This document shows, piece after piece, positions 44,445 through 55,569 of a stretch of DNA of 64,000 bases. Source of the DNA: Eublepharis macularius (Eukaryota > Chordata > Lepidosauria > Squamata > Eublepharidae); contig NC_072807.1 in assembly GCF_028583425.1 (NCBI RefSeq), positions 36,027,001 through 36,091,000 on the forward strand, read 5' to 3'. Below the pieces are notes generated by a model, which was given only the letters and a program-made list of their open reading frames with translations, did not search any database and was not told the DNA's origin. Every line of letters begins with the position of its first letter. Position 1 is the first letter of the stretch. The position numbers and the translations under genes are program-made.

Positions 44445-44650
44445 AGAAAACAGCCAGAGTCCAATAGCACCTATAAGACTAATAAAATTTATGGAAGGGT
44501 ATGAGCTTTTGTGATTCACAGCTCACTTCTTCAGGTGAAGGAGCTGGGACTCATGAAAGCACATACCCTACCACAAATTTTGCTAGTCTTATAAGTGCTA
44601 CTGAACTCTTGCTCTTTTCTACTGCTACGGACAGACAGACAGACAGAGCT
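44445..44650 (-). mobile_element. Hairpin element ending in a GACA microsatellite
   Basis: The arms AGCACCTATAAGACTAAT and GCTAGTCTTATAAGTGCTAC mirror one another. The antisense head is interrupted by (GACA)n at about 44629-44646. Confidence 0.65.
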
Positions 44651-46011
44651 ACCCATCTCTATCAATCTGAAGCCAAGCAAGCTGGAAGGCAGGTGGGCTC
44701 AATCTCTTGTGAGCTCAGCCTCAGGCCAGACCCCTCTCCCTGTACACAAATTGTTCCACCTAGAAATCCAAGCTGTCAGAAAAAGTCAGAACTTTCATTT
44801 GGTCCTTTGAGGGCAACTGCAATACCCCCTCTCACCATTTACTATGGTGGCGCCAAAGAGCCACAGAGAAAGCCAGCAGTTCCTTCCTCTTGTAAGTGCT
44901 GTTGAGGGAGTCTGGGTCTCTCTGGCAGAGTTCCTGCTTCAAGACCCCCGCCCAACATCTTGCAGGATCACACAGCCTCCTGTATTGCTCTGTTGGGGTG
45001 GGGAAGCTCACTTGACAGACTTCCTAATCCAATCATGATACTCGTTAAGGAAGAGACAAGGAAGGAGTTCATGTCTCCCCAGGCAACAGCAACTCACTGA
45101 ATACTTTGAAAGAATGTTTTAAAAGAGCCCGGCCAGCTTTTTACACAGGAGGCTTCTGTTATTCAAAGCGGGGCGGCGAGACTCCTGTTTAGATTAGCAG
45201 GCGACATTTATGCTCAGGAGCTGGGCGTGCTGCCCATTACGAAATGGAATTAGACGCTGAGCATGTGGGGAGGGGAGCTTTTAAACCTCTGCTCCTGTAA
45301 CTTTTGCAAGCTCGTATTTAAAATGAAGAAACGCACACGCTCCCTTCCAACTCCTAGCAAGGCCACACGTACGTCAAATGCTCTTCTCAGTGATGAAAAT
45401 TCATACTAAAGGTGGCATTCAACATTCGACGTGTTAGAGAGGTTTATGTATTTGGTGCACAGGGCCGGATCTAGGGTTTGGCAAGGCTGAGTGTTTGCCA
45501 AGAACTCAAGTCAAGCCAAGGGCCTCCTGCAGCAGTGGCGCTGAGATTCTCTTTGTCCTCAGGCGTATTGAGGCCACCCCCCAAAATCAGCATTGGCAGT
45601 GATTATCTCCAATTATCATCTCTGTGACTTAAACGGTGATTCATGACAACTCTGTTTTCTTCCATCACAATTTGAACAGAGAGAGAAGTGGATGGATGGA
45701 GAAAAAATAGAGAAATAAGGGGCACCGGTAAATGTGGTTAACAGGTTTAGAAGGTATGCTTTAAAAACCTGCCGATCATATTTGACCAGAGGCAGCGTTG
45801 GAACAAAATTAATGTGCGTGAGTGCTCAAGGGAAGTGAAACTCTTTTGACTTCATTTTCACCTCTCTTAAGGCCAAACTAGATTTGTCTCCTATGTTTCT
45901 TTTTAATGATACAAGCAGCTGTGTGAGAACCAATACGGATCAAGACTGCGGCACGGAGGGAGCAAAGTAAACATTTTCCCTCTGCACTGGTTTTCTATCC
46001 TCCATCCCTTC
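44651..46011. other. Unassigned intronic sequence
   Basis: A CAGGGCCGGATC hAT-like terminus occurs at 45462, but no partner end was found. 45100-45420 appears unique. Confidence 0.3.
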
Positions 46012-46014
46012 CCC

Positions 46015-46216
46015 CGCAGCCACTATCTATATGTTTAACTGAGTCTTCTTCTAAGGAGCTTGTGTACATATTTCACAACAACCCTGTGAGGTAGGTTAGA
46101 CTGAGAGAGCAAGTGCAACCAGTCCAAGATCACTCCGTGAGCTTCATAGCTGAGCTGGCATTTGAATCAAGGTCTCCTATTTCCCAGTCTGGCACTCTAA
46201 CCATTTGCCATGCAGT
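46015..46216 (-). repeat. ACA-type SINE
   Basis: CACAACAACCCTGTGAGGTAG, CCAGTCCAAGATCACTCCG and CTCTAACCATTTGCCATGC run in antisense order. It abuts the 116-bp palindrome. Confidence 0.75.
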
Positions 46217-46221
46217 CTCAG

Positions 46222-46337
46222 GGCCAAGCTACACATGACGAATGACACTTGAACAGCAAGTGTATTTCTCCCTGTTCAATTGCCCTCCACTCAATCCACT
46301 TGCCGTTCAAGTGTCATTCGTCATATGTAGCTTGGCC
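46222..46337. mobile_element. 116-bp palindromic MITE flanked by CTCAG
   Basis: Same length and ends as the copies at 18838 and 48270, with CTCAG at 46217-46221 and 46338-46342. Its loop region is inverted relative to the other copies (TATTTCTCCCTGTTC on this strand). Confidence 0.88.
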
Positions 46338-46354
46338 CTCAGTTTGAGATTGAT

Positions 46355-46620
46355 AATTCATCCAGCGGGACATATTATCGTTCCGCCGGGCCTGTAAGAC
46401 AGAGCTGTTCCGCCAGGCGTTTGGTGATTGAAGGGGGCGGTGCCATGTCGGCCTCCCACCTTTGGGGTGGGGAAGGTTCTCCCCACCACTGCACCTTGTT
46501 AATTTGTTTTATTATTTGTATATTGATTTTAGTTTTTGTTTTTATCAATTTTAACTGTTCACCGCCCAGAGCCCCTGGGGATGGGCGGTATATAAATTGA
46601 ATAAATAAATAAATAAAATA
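46355..46620 (+). mobile_element. L2-clade LINE 3' end
   Basis: The terminal peptide FRRACKTELFRQAFGD is encoded just before the 3' UTR. The tail is CACCGCCCAGAGCCCCTGG, then GGGCGGTATATAAATTG and (AAAT)n. Confidence 0.75.
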
Positions 46621-46624
46621 ATAG

Positions 46625-47560
46625 AAAAGGTCATCATGGGGGGGGGGGAATGTTAGCTCCCTTCCCCTCTACCATGGCTGTGATCTAGGTGCCACCAGCA
46701 CTAGCATTTAAAATCAAGACATTTTGACTAGATAGTTTAGCCCTTAAAATAGGATTGTCTGCCTCCCTCCTTACTGATTGGACAAACGAACGGAGCGCTC
46801 AGCTATTAACACGGCTTTTGTAGCTGCAGCCAGAGTTTTCAGTCAAGGTAGCTTTGCAGGCAGGCACAGCCCAATGGCCACCTTTGTGGAACAAAGAGCT
46901 TCTTTGCACGGGCCTTATGGCTCCCGAAAGCTGGGAACCTCCTTCCAGGATCCAAAGAGGGGAAGACCCTTGCCAAACAATTGGAAGTAGAACTGGCTAC
47001 ATCTTCTCGTACTCATCGGAAGAATCTAAATGATTTATGGATGCCTTCCCCTCCGCCCACCCACCCCCTCAGCGCTCCACATGTTTTCAGGCCAGAGTTC
47101 TAAAGCATCCTAAAAAGCTTCCAGCTGATGGGAAACAGTGAGAGAAAGAAATCAGGAGAGAGGAGAGGGGATCATAGAGAATCAACATGATATCGTGGGA
47201 ATCCAGCCGGAATATATTTACCTCTTTCTATATTTGGAAAAGGCAAGAAAATGTATCAGAACTGCATCCGCTAAGTGGGGCCGAACTGGGGTTAATCTTA
47301 GGATAAGAAGTTTTTTGGCGTCTGAGTTTACTGTGATTATTGAATGCATTTTTATAGGCACAAAATCAGCCAAGGGCTCATATGCAAAAGGGCACATGCA
47401 CTCAGGACAATGTTCATTTTTAAAAGTGAATAAATCGATACAAGCATATTCCACTCGAGTGAAAACAGTCGTTACACTAGCCGGGCATGTTCAGTATTGG
47501 AACCCATAATTTGTGAAGATTGCAACCCTAACATAAGGAGAAGAGTGTCATAAGAAAGGG
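46625..47560. other. Unassigned intronic sequence
   Basis: It includes a G-run near 46640 and a 123-codon plus frame (47138-47506) with no recognised domain. Confidence 0.3.
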
Positions 47561-47566
47561 CAAATC

Positions 47567-47738
47567 CACACATCCTGGCGCATCCTGGCATCGCAGTAAA
47601 CATTTGCTAAACTTCTGGAAGTATAACGTCTTTCTAGCGCGATTTCTGACTCATTGTGCAATGAGTCAGAAATCGCACTAGAAAGACGCTATACGTCCGG
47701 AAGTTTAGCGAACGTTTACCGCGACTCCGGGATGTGTG
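47567..47738. mobile_element. 172-bp near-perfect palindrome
   Basis: The arms CACACATCC...CGATTTCTGACTCATTG and the mirror CAATGAGTCAGAAATCG...GGATGTGTG pair over about 80 bp each with a loop of at most a few bases. No target duplication is evident. Only one copy is in the window. Confidence 0.75.
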
Positions 47739-47924
47739 TCAGGAAAGCTCCCATTCTCCTGGCTTTCTGCAAAGTATGCAAGACTGAATTATTCAAGTAG
47801 GCTTTCTGCCCATGTTATAAGGCTGTGCCATAAAAAAATCAGAGGGATGCTTTTGTAGGGACAGAGACTATATGCTATGCTATTGGGTACTGTCTGCTGA
47901 TGCAGATGTGCACCACTGGGGAAT

Positions 47925-48050
47925 CATAGAATCATAGGGTTGGAAGGCACCTCCAAGGTCATCTAGTTCAACCTCCTGCACAATGCAGGAAATTCACAAC
48001 TACCTCCCCCCCACACACACTCACACACAGTGACCGCTGCTCCCTGCCCA
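47925..48050 (-). repeat. CR1 LINE 3' end
   Basis: AATCATAGAATCATAG is the antisense CR1 (ATTCTATG)n tail, followed by GGTTGGAAGGCACCTCC and CATCTAGTTCAACCTCC. Confidence 0.85.
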
Positions 48051-48269
48051 GAAGTTTCCATGTTGCTTGACATGCCATGTAAATTATGCATTCTTTCTGA
48101 AAGATGCTCAACTCTAAGCTTGTTTTCAAGTTTTCTGCTACCATACCCTGTTGTATCTGTTCACTAAATGTCCTAACTATTGTTCATCATTGAACTTTGC
48201 TCAGTAAATACCCTCGTTGTTGATTATATTGTATTTCACTTGCACTGTGTAACCCGATTTGAATCTCAG

Positions 48270-48385
48270 GGCCAAGCTACACATGACGAATGACACTTGA
48301 ACGGCAAGTGGATTGAGTGGAGGGCAAGTGAACAGGGAGAAATACACTTGCCGTTCAAGTGTCATTCGTCATGTGTAGCTTGGCC
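48270..48385. mobile_element. 116-bp palindromic MITE flanked by CTCAG
   Basis: This is the best-preserved copy. CTCAG lies at 48265-48269 and 48386-48390. GGCCAAGCTACACATGACG is mirrored exactly at the other end. A short (GACA)n follows at about 48393-48418. Confidence 0.9.
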
Positions 48386-48539
48386 CTCAGTGACAGACAG
48401 ACAGACAGACAGACAGACGATGGTTGGTCGGTCGGGTTCCTGTTTTTTTCTGTGAAGTATCAGGGACCCAAAAAAACCACCTGGAAGCCATGATGGGTCC
48501 ACCAATTGCTTGTTGGGATTTATCATGCTATTGGATCAA

Positions 48540-48724
48540 CAACTTCCAGATAGGGGCTGGAATTCTCCCAGGATTATAACCGATCTCCAGCCCACAGAGG
48601 TCAGTTCCCCTGGCAGGAAACAGCAGCTTTGGAAGGTGGACTGTATTGTGGTATCACCTCCCTGCTGAGTCCCCTACCTTCCCCAAATCTCTAGGAATTT
48701 CCCAACTCAAAGATGGCAACCTCA
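48540..48724. repeat. TAGGGTTGCCA-family element, eroded
   Basis: AGATAGGGGCTGGAATTC, GGTCAGTTCCCCTGGCAGG and AATCTCTAGGAATTTCCC match the family in antisense. Confidence 0.5.
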
Positions 48725-49938
48725 TCACGGCGCCTTCTTTAGGGACGAGGCAGATCTCAGCCTAATCAGCTGGGATAAGTGATGTGCTGAGTGGAGGACA
48801 CCATGTCCAAAGACGGAGATGACCTGACCCGACCCAGGATGTTTATATCAGGCTCCCAGCCAAGAATGCTGGTGCAGGAAACATTTGAGGTCTGAGAAAT
48901 CCCTGAAAGAACTCACAGGAAGTCCCACCATTTACGAGGCCTTCTGTGACAATAAGAATCTCTAGACAGAAGAGCACATGCAACTGCCATACACGGAGTC
49001 GTACCTTTGGAGCATTTCACTCAGCATTGGAAGAGGATTTCCAGGGTCTCAAGCAAGCCTGACCCTGGGCCCAATGCAGAAAATCCAAAACTACAGCTTT
49101 CATGATGACAGACGTCTGTCTATCCTCTGCTTGGTGAACTCCAGCAAGGGGGAACCCATCCCTGGGAATTGGCTCTATGTAGTATCGTTACGGGGTGGGG
49201 GGGTTCTTTTTCTGAAATACACTTTTTTAGATATAGCTGCTGACTCTTTCTACTCTCTTTAAATCCGTGAGGTTGTTTTATGTTACACACCAGAGAATGG
49301 TGCTCTAGCAGGAAGACAGGAAGATTTGGGACAACAGATGCTTCTGAGCATCTACAGAGTGAAATTCTGCGGAACCCCTCCCCCTTCCTGCCCCTCCTCT
49401 CTCTGGATTTTCATTTTGATCAGGATGGAATTGATCCAAAAACAGATTCCACATTCCTAAAAAGAGGGTAAGGCCTATTGGATTTCGGGAAGAAACCGAG
49501 TCAAGAGAAATCCAGAGTCTTTCTCTTAACAACACTAGTTGTTGAACTTAACAACACACGGTTGAACTGCTTTAACTGTTGAGAAGTTTCTCTTAACGTT
49601 CAAGGCAAAATCTACCCTCCTGTAACTGAACCCCATTAAATAAACATTTCTTTTAGCCCTTGCTATAACTCACTTTTTTTTTTCACTTTTCTCTGGTAAA
49701 AAGGACTCGACGCTTTCCCACTTGACGTCAACCACGCTCGGATCCTCTTGCCATTGCACAATGTTGCCCCATGATGTTGACACATTGCACACATCTAAGG
49801 TTCCTTAGCACAGCTGCACAGTGCACTCGGAGACGTTGCCAATCCTTTAACAAACATTTGGATTTGGAAAGTGCTCCAGATGCAAGATGTAGGAGGTTGT
49901 AGAGAGGGAAGCTTCTCTTGAAACAGTTCTCAAAGGTG
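48725..49938. other. Unassigned intronic sequence
   Basis: No exon or repeat was recognised. Frames on both strands lack domain signals. Confidence 0.3.
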
Positions 49939-49946
49939 GTTCTTAG

Positions 49947-50199
49947 CAGGGCTTTTTTTCAGCAGGAACGCAGGGGAACAGAGTTCTGGAACCTCTTGAA
50001 AATAGTCACATGGCTGGTGGCCCCGCCCCCTGATCTCCAGACAGAGGGGAGTTGAGATTGCCCTCCGCGCCACTCAGCGGCACGGAGGGCACTCCCCTCC
50101 GTCTGGAGATTAGGGGGCGGGGCCACCAGCCATGTGACCATTTTCTCTGAGGGCAACCCACTGAGTTCCACCACCTCTTTTCCCAGAAAAAAAGCCCTG
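49947..50199. mobile_element. hAT palindrome, CAGGGCTTTTTTTC family, perfect TSD
   Basis: The 253-bp element is flanked by GTTCTTAG (49939-49946, 50200-50207). It is almost identical to 37215-37476, with differences mainly around the loop. Confidence 0.92.
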
Positions 50200-50339
50200 G
50201 TTCTTAGACAAGGTGTTTAACCGAGCTTTGAGGCAGGCCTATAGCCAGGGTAGAATCTTTGGGTGCCTAATGGCAACTGATTAGCCCCACCTAAGGAATC
50301 ATTTTTTTTTTTACACTAAAGCAGGCTTAAGGAGGCCCA

Positions 50340-50800
50340 CCTAGCCTCAACCAGGGCTTTTTCGGTCCTGGCTCCAGCCTGGTGGAACTCTCTGTCTACT
50401 GAGATCAGGGCCTGGCAGGATGTGTTATCATTTTGCCAGGCCTGTAAGACAGAGATGTTCCGCCAGGCATATGGTTGAGGTCAGGCCTGGCCTCCACCAG
50501 CTGAAAAATGGAGGAAATGATGAAAATATAATCTGAAACCCTCCCTGCAAAGGTTGTCCACCACCTTATTGTGTCGAGTTGTATCTGCTGCTATCGATTG
50601 CCGCCATCTAAATGTATATCTGAATATATATTTTTATATGTGAAATATGCTGTAATATACTATGTTTTTAATCAATCTATTCATGGTTTTAACTGTATAA
50701 ATTGAAGTGTTTTAATATGTTATAATCCGCCCTGAGCCCTTTGTGGGGAGGGCGGAATAGAAATCCAAAGAAAATAAATAAATTAATTAATTAATTAATC
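50340..50800 (+). mobile_element. L2-clade LINE 3' end
   Basis: It encodes FSVLAPAWWNSLSTEIRAW, then CQACKTEMFRQAYG, a 3' UTR and the tail ATCCGCCCTGAGCCC, then GGGCGGAATAGAAATCC and AAATAAAT repeats. Confidence 0.78.
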
Positions 50801-51056
50801 TTGAATTTGTGATACAGCAGCTTCAGTTTAAAGAAAGTCAGCTTGTGTTTAGAAGCTGTGTGCTTTTCCAGAAGTGGGAGAAGAGGGGGTAAAAGTTTTA
50901 ACTAGCACTACAAAATAACCACGACAATGGCTGTTTTCACACGTCCTAAAAAAAGCCCCCCACTCACCGAATGCTGGCGGCTTTCTCGTGGGATTTCTGA
51001 CGTCTCCATTTCCAAAATAGATGCAAAATAGTAAAGAGTCCCATAGCACCTTTAAG

Positions 51057-51482
51057 AGCCTTGCTACAAGTGACATTTTACACGTGAAGGATAAAGGATC
51101 ATATTCGCAACTCTTTCTGGGAACTGAAGTTCCTCTCCCCCACCCCTTTTCCTTCTGTTCCTTCCCCTCTCTGCCTGAAGAGACAAAGAGAGCCTACGGC
51201 AAGAGCAACTTTTGCAAATCGTTCCTCCAGTCACAAGCCTGCTCTCAATGATCTTTGGGGGCAGGCAGCTGCAACTTTCTCAGCTTTCTCCAGAGCATTC
51301 CCCACCCCCCAGCAAGACGATTTGCAAAAGCTGATGTTGCCGTAGGCTCTCTCTGTCTTTTCAGGCAGCGAGGGGAAGGAACAGAAGGAAAAGGGGTGGG
51401 GGAGAGGAACTTCAGTTCCCAGAAAGACTTGCGAAAATGATCCTTTATCCTTCACGTGTAAAATGTCACTTGTAGCAAGGCT
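51057..51482. mobile_element. 426-bp palindromic element, AGCC ends
   Basis: AGCCTTGCTACAAGTGAC opens and CACTTGTAGCAAGGCT closes it. The arms mirror through GAAGGATAAAGGATCAT and beyond, including ACTGAAGTTCCTCTCCCCC. The flanks are TTAAG and CTAAG. Confidence 0.8.
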
Positions 51483-51487
51483 CTAAG

Positions 51488-51687
51488 AGCCAAGCTACAA
51501 GTGACGCCTTACACAGGTTGGACACTTGTCAGCTTCCCTCAAGTTTTGATGGGAAATGTAGGCAATCTGGTTTCACAGCTTGGCTCTCTATTACAGCTGC
51601 AAGACCAGGATGCCTACATTTCCCATCAAAACTTGAGGGAAGCTGACAAGTGTCCAACCTGTGTCAGGCGTCACTTATAGCTTGGCT
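51488..51687. mobile_element. 200-bp palindromic element flanked by CTAAG
   Basis: AGCCAAGCTACAAGTGACGC is mirrored by GCGTCACTTATAGCTTGGCT. CTAAG lies on both sides (51483-51487, 51688-51692). Its ends are close to those of the 116-bp family. Confidence 0.85.
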
Positions 51688-52142
51688 CTAAGACTAACCA
51701 ACTTTTTATTAGCATAAGCTTGGTTCTTGAAAGCTTATGCTACTAAAAAGTTGGTTAGTCTTAAAGGTGCTACTGGACTCTTTACTATTTTGTGAGCGAC
51801 TGCAGACTAACACGGCTAACTTCCCTGGATCTATGAAAACGGAGGTAGACAGTTTTGCTTCCGTTTTCATGGCGCTGCAAAAACTGCCTGCATCTGTTTT
51901 GCAAACGGAGATGTCAGAAATCCCGTGCAAAAGCCGCCAGAATTCGATGAGTGGGGTGCTCTTTTTAGGACATGTGGAAACGGCCATTGTTAAAAAGCAT
52001 CTGCACTGTGCTGTGTTGTACAATTTAGCGGTGTTTTAATACAGTTGGGTTTTTGCTCCTGTTGTAAAGTTCTCGGTCTCCACCTCTTCAAATGGTACCA
52101 GACTTTAGTCTTTAAGGGACCACAAAACTCCTGTTTGTTTTT

Positions 52143-52325
52143 AGGGAGAGGCTTTGGCTCAATGGGAGAGTGACTGCTTTGAGCACAGGATGTCCAGGGT
52201 CAGTCCCTGCCATTTCCCATTAGAAGACTTGTGTACTGATAACCTGAAGTGCTGCTGCCAGTCTAGCCTTTGTATACCAAATGTCTGGCTCAGAATAAGG
52301 CAGCTTCGTGTGTTCCTTATGATTG
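52143..52325 (+). repeat. tRNA-type SINE
   Basis: TTGGCTCAATGGGAGAGTG (A box) and GTCCAGGGTCAGTCCCTGCC (B-box position) precede the body AACCTGAAGTGCTGCTGCC and a diverged tail. Confidence 0.6.
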
Positions 52326-52329
52326 CCTC

Positions 52330-53080
52330 TTTTCCTGGGGTGATTCCAACATGGAAGTTACTGGCTTGAGGAGACTCTGTAGGCTTCGGTTCTCTTTCTC
52401 CAAGTGCCAAAGTTTGGAAATACAATGGCTGGCTTCTGGAGAGCTCCCATGTTGCACAACCATCCCAGCTCTTGAAAACACCCTGATCCTTCTAAATGGT
52501 TCTGGCTTCCGCTACCAGTTATTTGTGGCCATCAGAACCTTTCTCATACCAAGCCATGCCAAAGCATATCATTTCCTTTTATCCCAATGCTGATTGTTGC
52601 ATCTCATTTGTCCTTCCAATTGCCCCTTGTCAATCCAACATGACAGAAACAATGGAAACAGTAGGCCTTTTTCCAAAGATGGAGACTCAACTGCCACGCG
52701 AAGAGGCAAACGGGCTCTCTTCAGAAGTATCCCCCTCGGTTTCTGGCTGGCCTCACGGCCTGCTAGCTGGCTGGCAACATGAAACAAAGCTGATTAAAGA
52801 AAGAGGTCTGAATTTAGTCGCGGGAAGGAAATGAGGTTTTGACTCATGCCATCTTTCAGTGGCAGGAAAGATTAACAGTCCATCACAAGCCAAGCCTGGG
52901 CCACCCAAGACTGAGGGTAGAACTAGGTGCAATGTTCCCTTCAGCTTGTAAGTTAGGAATATGAGACTCACTTGGGTCCACACAGCAGAGACGACTGTTA
53001 TCAATGCAACATCCATTTATTACCAAGGAGTTACAGGGATAGGAGCAAGCAGTTTCAGGACAAACAAGTTCATGCAGTTT
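52330..53080. other. Unassigned intronic sequence
   Basis: Frames between 52270 and 52830 on both strands show no recognised domain. Confidence 0.3.
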
Positions 53081-53082
53081 AG

Positions 53083-53340
53083 AGCCAGTTTGGTGTAGTG
53101 ATCAAGAGTGCGGGACTCTAACCTGGACAACCAGGTTTGATTCCCTGCTCCTCTGCTTGAAGCCAGCTAAGTGACCCTTTGTCAGTCACAGCTCTCTCAG
53201 AGCTCTCTCAGCCTCACCCACCTTACAGGGTGCTTGTTGTGGGGATAATAATGACATACTTTGTAAACCACTCTGAGTGGGCATTAAGTTGGCCTGAAGA
53301 GTGGTATATAAATCGAATATTCTTATTATTATTATTATTC
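53083..53340 (+). repeat. Sauria SINE, near full length
   Basis: GAGCCAGTTTGGTGTAGTG opens it. The A box, a B box (GGTTTGATTCC), AGCTCTCTCAGCCTCACCC, CTTTGTAAACCACTCTGAG and AGAGTGGTATATAAATCGAA follow, ending in an ATT repeat. Confidence 0.88.
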
Positions 53341-53344
53341 ACAA

Positions 53345-54155
53345 CTATAAATAACAAATAGAACTAACTGAGCAGAACTAATGAGGCTAAACCAACCAAC
53401 ACACACAAATATCAACAAGGGAGAACAGACTGGAATAAATACACCATACGAGATATATTTATGGCTGGTCTGCATGACGAACAAACTGTCTCCTAATTTT
53501 TGTGTACAGATCACTTCTTATAGATTGCCTGCCCTAGCTGAGCAATTTTTGGAGCAATGCCAACCTGGCTTCAAATACTTTCATGAGCCAGAGACCCTTA
53601 CTCCGATGCCTACATTGACACTTTGTGGCATCGATGAAGTGCCCTCTGGCTCATGAAACTGTGTACCATAATAAACTCATGGGAGTCCTCAAAGTGCCAC
53701 AAGAATCTTTGTTGTTTTAACAAAGCATCTCCAAAAGACAAAATTCAGGACACAAGAGGGATAGAGACATATCTGGGAAGTTGCCGGAAAACATAGGCAT
53801 AGCCCCAGTAACGCACAGCTCATGCGCTACTGAGTTTAGAGCATGCACCACTAATCACAGAGCCCCACCCACTCTATTCTGCCACCTTTTTTTGTTTTTT
53901 GCTGACAGCAACCCTGCACAAAAGACATATCAGACAAAGATTGATTGTCTGAATCAGACCAGAGATTTGGGGGTGGTGCTTGGCGAGGGTGGAGTTTGAG
54001 GAGGATGTGATGTCACTTCCAGATGACATTCTAGGAATTCCCCTTAATATCTATACTAAAGAACGTAGAGAGTAGGTGAAATTCCTAGAGTGTCACTATG
54101 GAGGCCTTTTTGCCCTCTCACTCCTCTATTTCTTGGGGTGAGGAATTAAGACTAG
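53345..54155. other. Unassigned sequence, partly repeat-like
   Basis: 53950-54110 looks like an eroded TAGGGTTGCCA-type copy (AGATTTGGGGGTGGTGC, GATGTGATGTCACTTCC). The rest is not recognised. Confidence 0.35.
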
Positions 54156-54166
54156 GGGGAAAGGGG

Positions 54167-54601
54167 CAGAGGTCATTTCATAGAAAAAGAGCTGGAGGAG
54201 CCCATTAGCATAACTCATTAAATTATGCCACATCCCTTGATATCACCGGAAGTGTGTCATTAGCATGACTGACTTGCATATGCCACACCCCCTGACATCA
54301 CCTATCCTGGCTGTTTTCGACCCGATCCTGGCCATTCAGGGCCGAAATTGGGCCCAAAATGGCAAATAGGGGCTGAAAATGGCCGAAAAGGGGCCCAAAA
54401 TGGTCAGGATTGGGCCGCTGCTGAGTGGGAGAGTGATCCACCACCCATCAGAGGCCTGATCTGGGCCGTTTCAGCCCCAATACAGGCAGAAACGGGCCCA
54501 AAATGGCCGAGAGTCCGGTGGGCGGGGCCACCTGCCATGTGATCTCTTTGGGGAACTGCTGGAACTGCGTTCCTGTGCGTTCCCCCTCGAAATGAGCCCT
54601 G
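54167..54601. mobile_element. Non-autonomous hAT element, ~435 bp, perfect TSD
   Basis: The opposite orientation of 2523-2971. CAGAGGTCATTTC and CGAAATGAGCCCTG are flanked by GAAAGGGG (54159-54166, 54602-54609). Confidence 0.9.
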
Positions 54602-54609
54602 GAAAGGGG

Positions 54610-55565
54610 TAACCAAACCCAGGAGGCATGGACACTGGCCCCTCTAATTGTATGGGGGTGGTGTTTTTCTGAGCCATGATGGAGCAACTGTTTTTTCTGG
54701 TGCACCACCAATGTAAGCAGTCATGTTGCATCCATGCCAGAAAATGGGGAGTGCCTTTGGTAAATGGGGCCAAGTTCAGTTACAACCATACCTCCTGATG
54801 AGAAGGTGATTGGACAGGTGGATAGACTTACAGAAGGAAAACAAAAGCCTGTGCTTATGGCCAAGGAAGGTGAGAAAGCATTTTGTTGAGACCTAAGTCA
54901 CTTTCACAGCTGTTCCTTGAGGGAGATAGGTCAGACCTCCCCAAATGTCTACAGTACCTTCTCTTCTTTTAGAAATGTTTTTTCCTACTGGAGGAGGGGA
55001 CTAGATTATTTTTAATCCAGCAATTAAAGAGATTTCATATTTTCCATCTCTCCTCTCTTGTAAGGCAAAGGACTCTCTTGCAGTTTTTTTTTTTCCAGAA
55101 CAGCTTGCAATCCCACCGGGAACAGCCCCGTGGCAGATCACCAGTCCTCCGTGGCCCTGCAGATAGGCAGGAACAGCAAGAGCAAAAGCCAAAAGCTGCC
55201 TCTTTCTCAGAAGAGAGAGGCTGTAGAGAAGCAAAGATCAGGGAGGGAACAAGGGAGGGGCCACCAATGTATGTCTAGCTGAAGAAAGAATAAAGGGGGC
55301 ATTCCAAGCACATGTGCCAAGTGAAGTTGGGCAGCCTCCCTGGCACGCAGTACCATCCGTGACTCATGCTCTTTCCACAGAGAGCTCGGATGGCTAATGA
55401 GTCATTTGTAAAGCTGAGCGGAGAAGTTTGTGGCTTTCTTTTTTTTTGACCCAAACGCTGATTGCTGATTTTTGTTTGTGGGCAGGGTGCACAAAGAAGG
55501 AAATTTTATTATTTTAGGTGTGGGCTGTGGCTTCGAGCTCGTCCCTGGAGAACTGAACAACCTTT
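54610..55565. other. Unassigned intronic sequence
   Basis: No repeat or exon recognised; T-runs occur near 55084 and 55440. Confidence 0.3.
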
Positions 55566-55569
55566 CTCA

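Larger units (their letters stand above)
51024..51840 (-). mobile_element. Hairpin element interrupted by two palindromes
   Basis: The left part (AGAGTCCCATAGCACCTTTAAG) stops at 51056 and resumes at 51693 (ACTAACCAACTTTTTATTAG). The antisense head is CAGACTAACACGGCTAAC and CTGGATCTATG. Confidence 0.8.
50924..51990. mobile_element. Outer inverted-repeat element containing nested insertions
   Basis: ACAATGGCTGTTTTCACACG at the left is mirrored by GGAAACGGCCATTGT at the right. The match continues inward about 90 bp (GGGATTTCTGACGTCTCC against GGAGATGTCAGAAATCCC). A hairpin element and two further palindromes lie between. No target duplication was found. Confidence 0.75.

Noticed and set aside
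45462..45480. CAGGGCCGGATC as the end of another GC-rich hAT element
   Set aside because: No matching right terminus or duplication was found nearby.
47138..47509. 123-codon plus-strand frame
   Set aside because: No domain, no plausible splice context, and an opposing frame of similar openness; likely chance in AT-balanced DNA.
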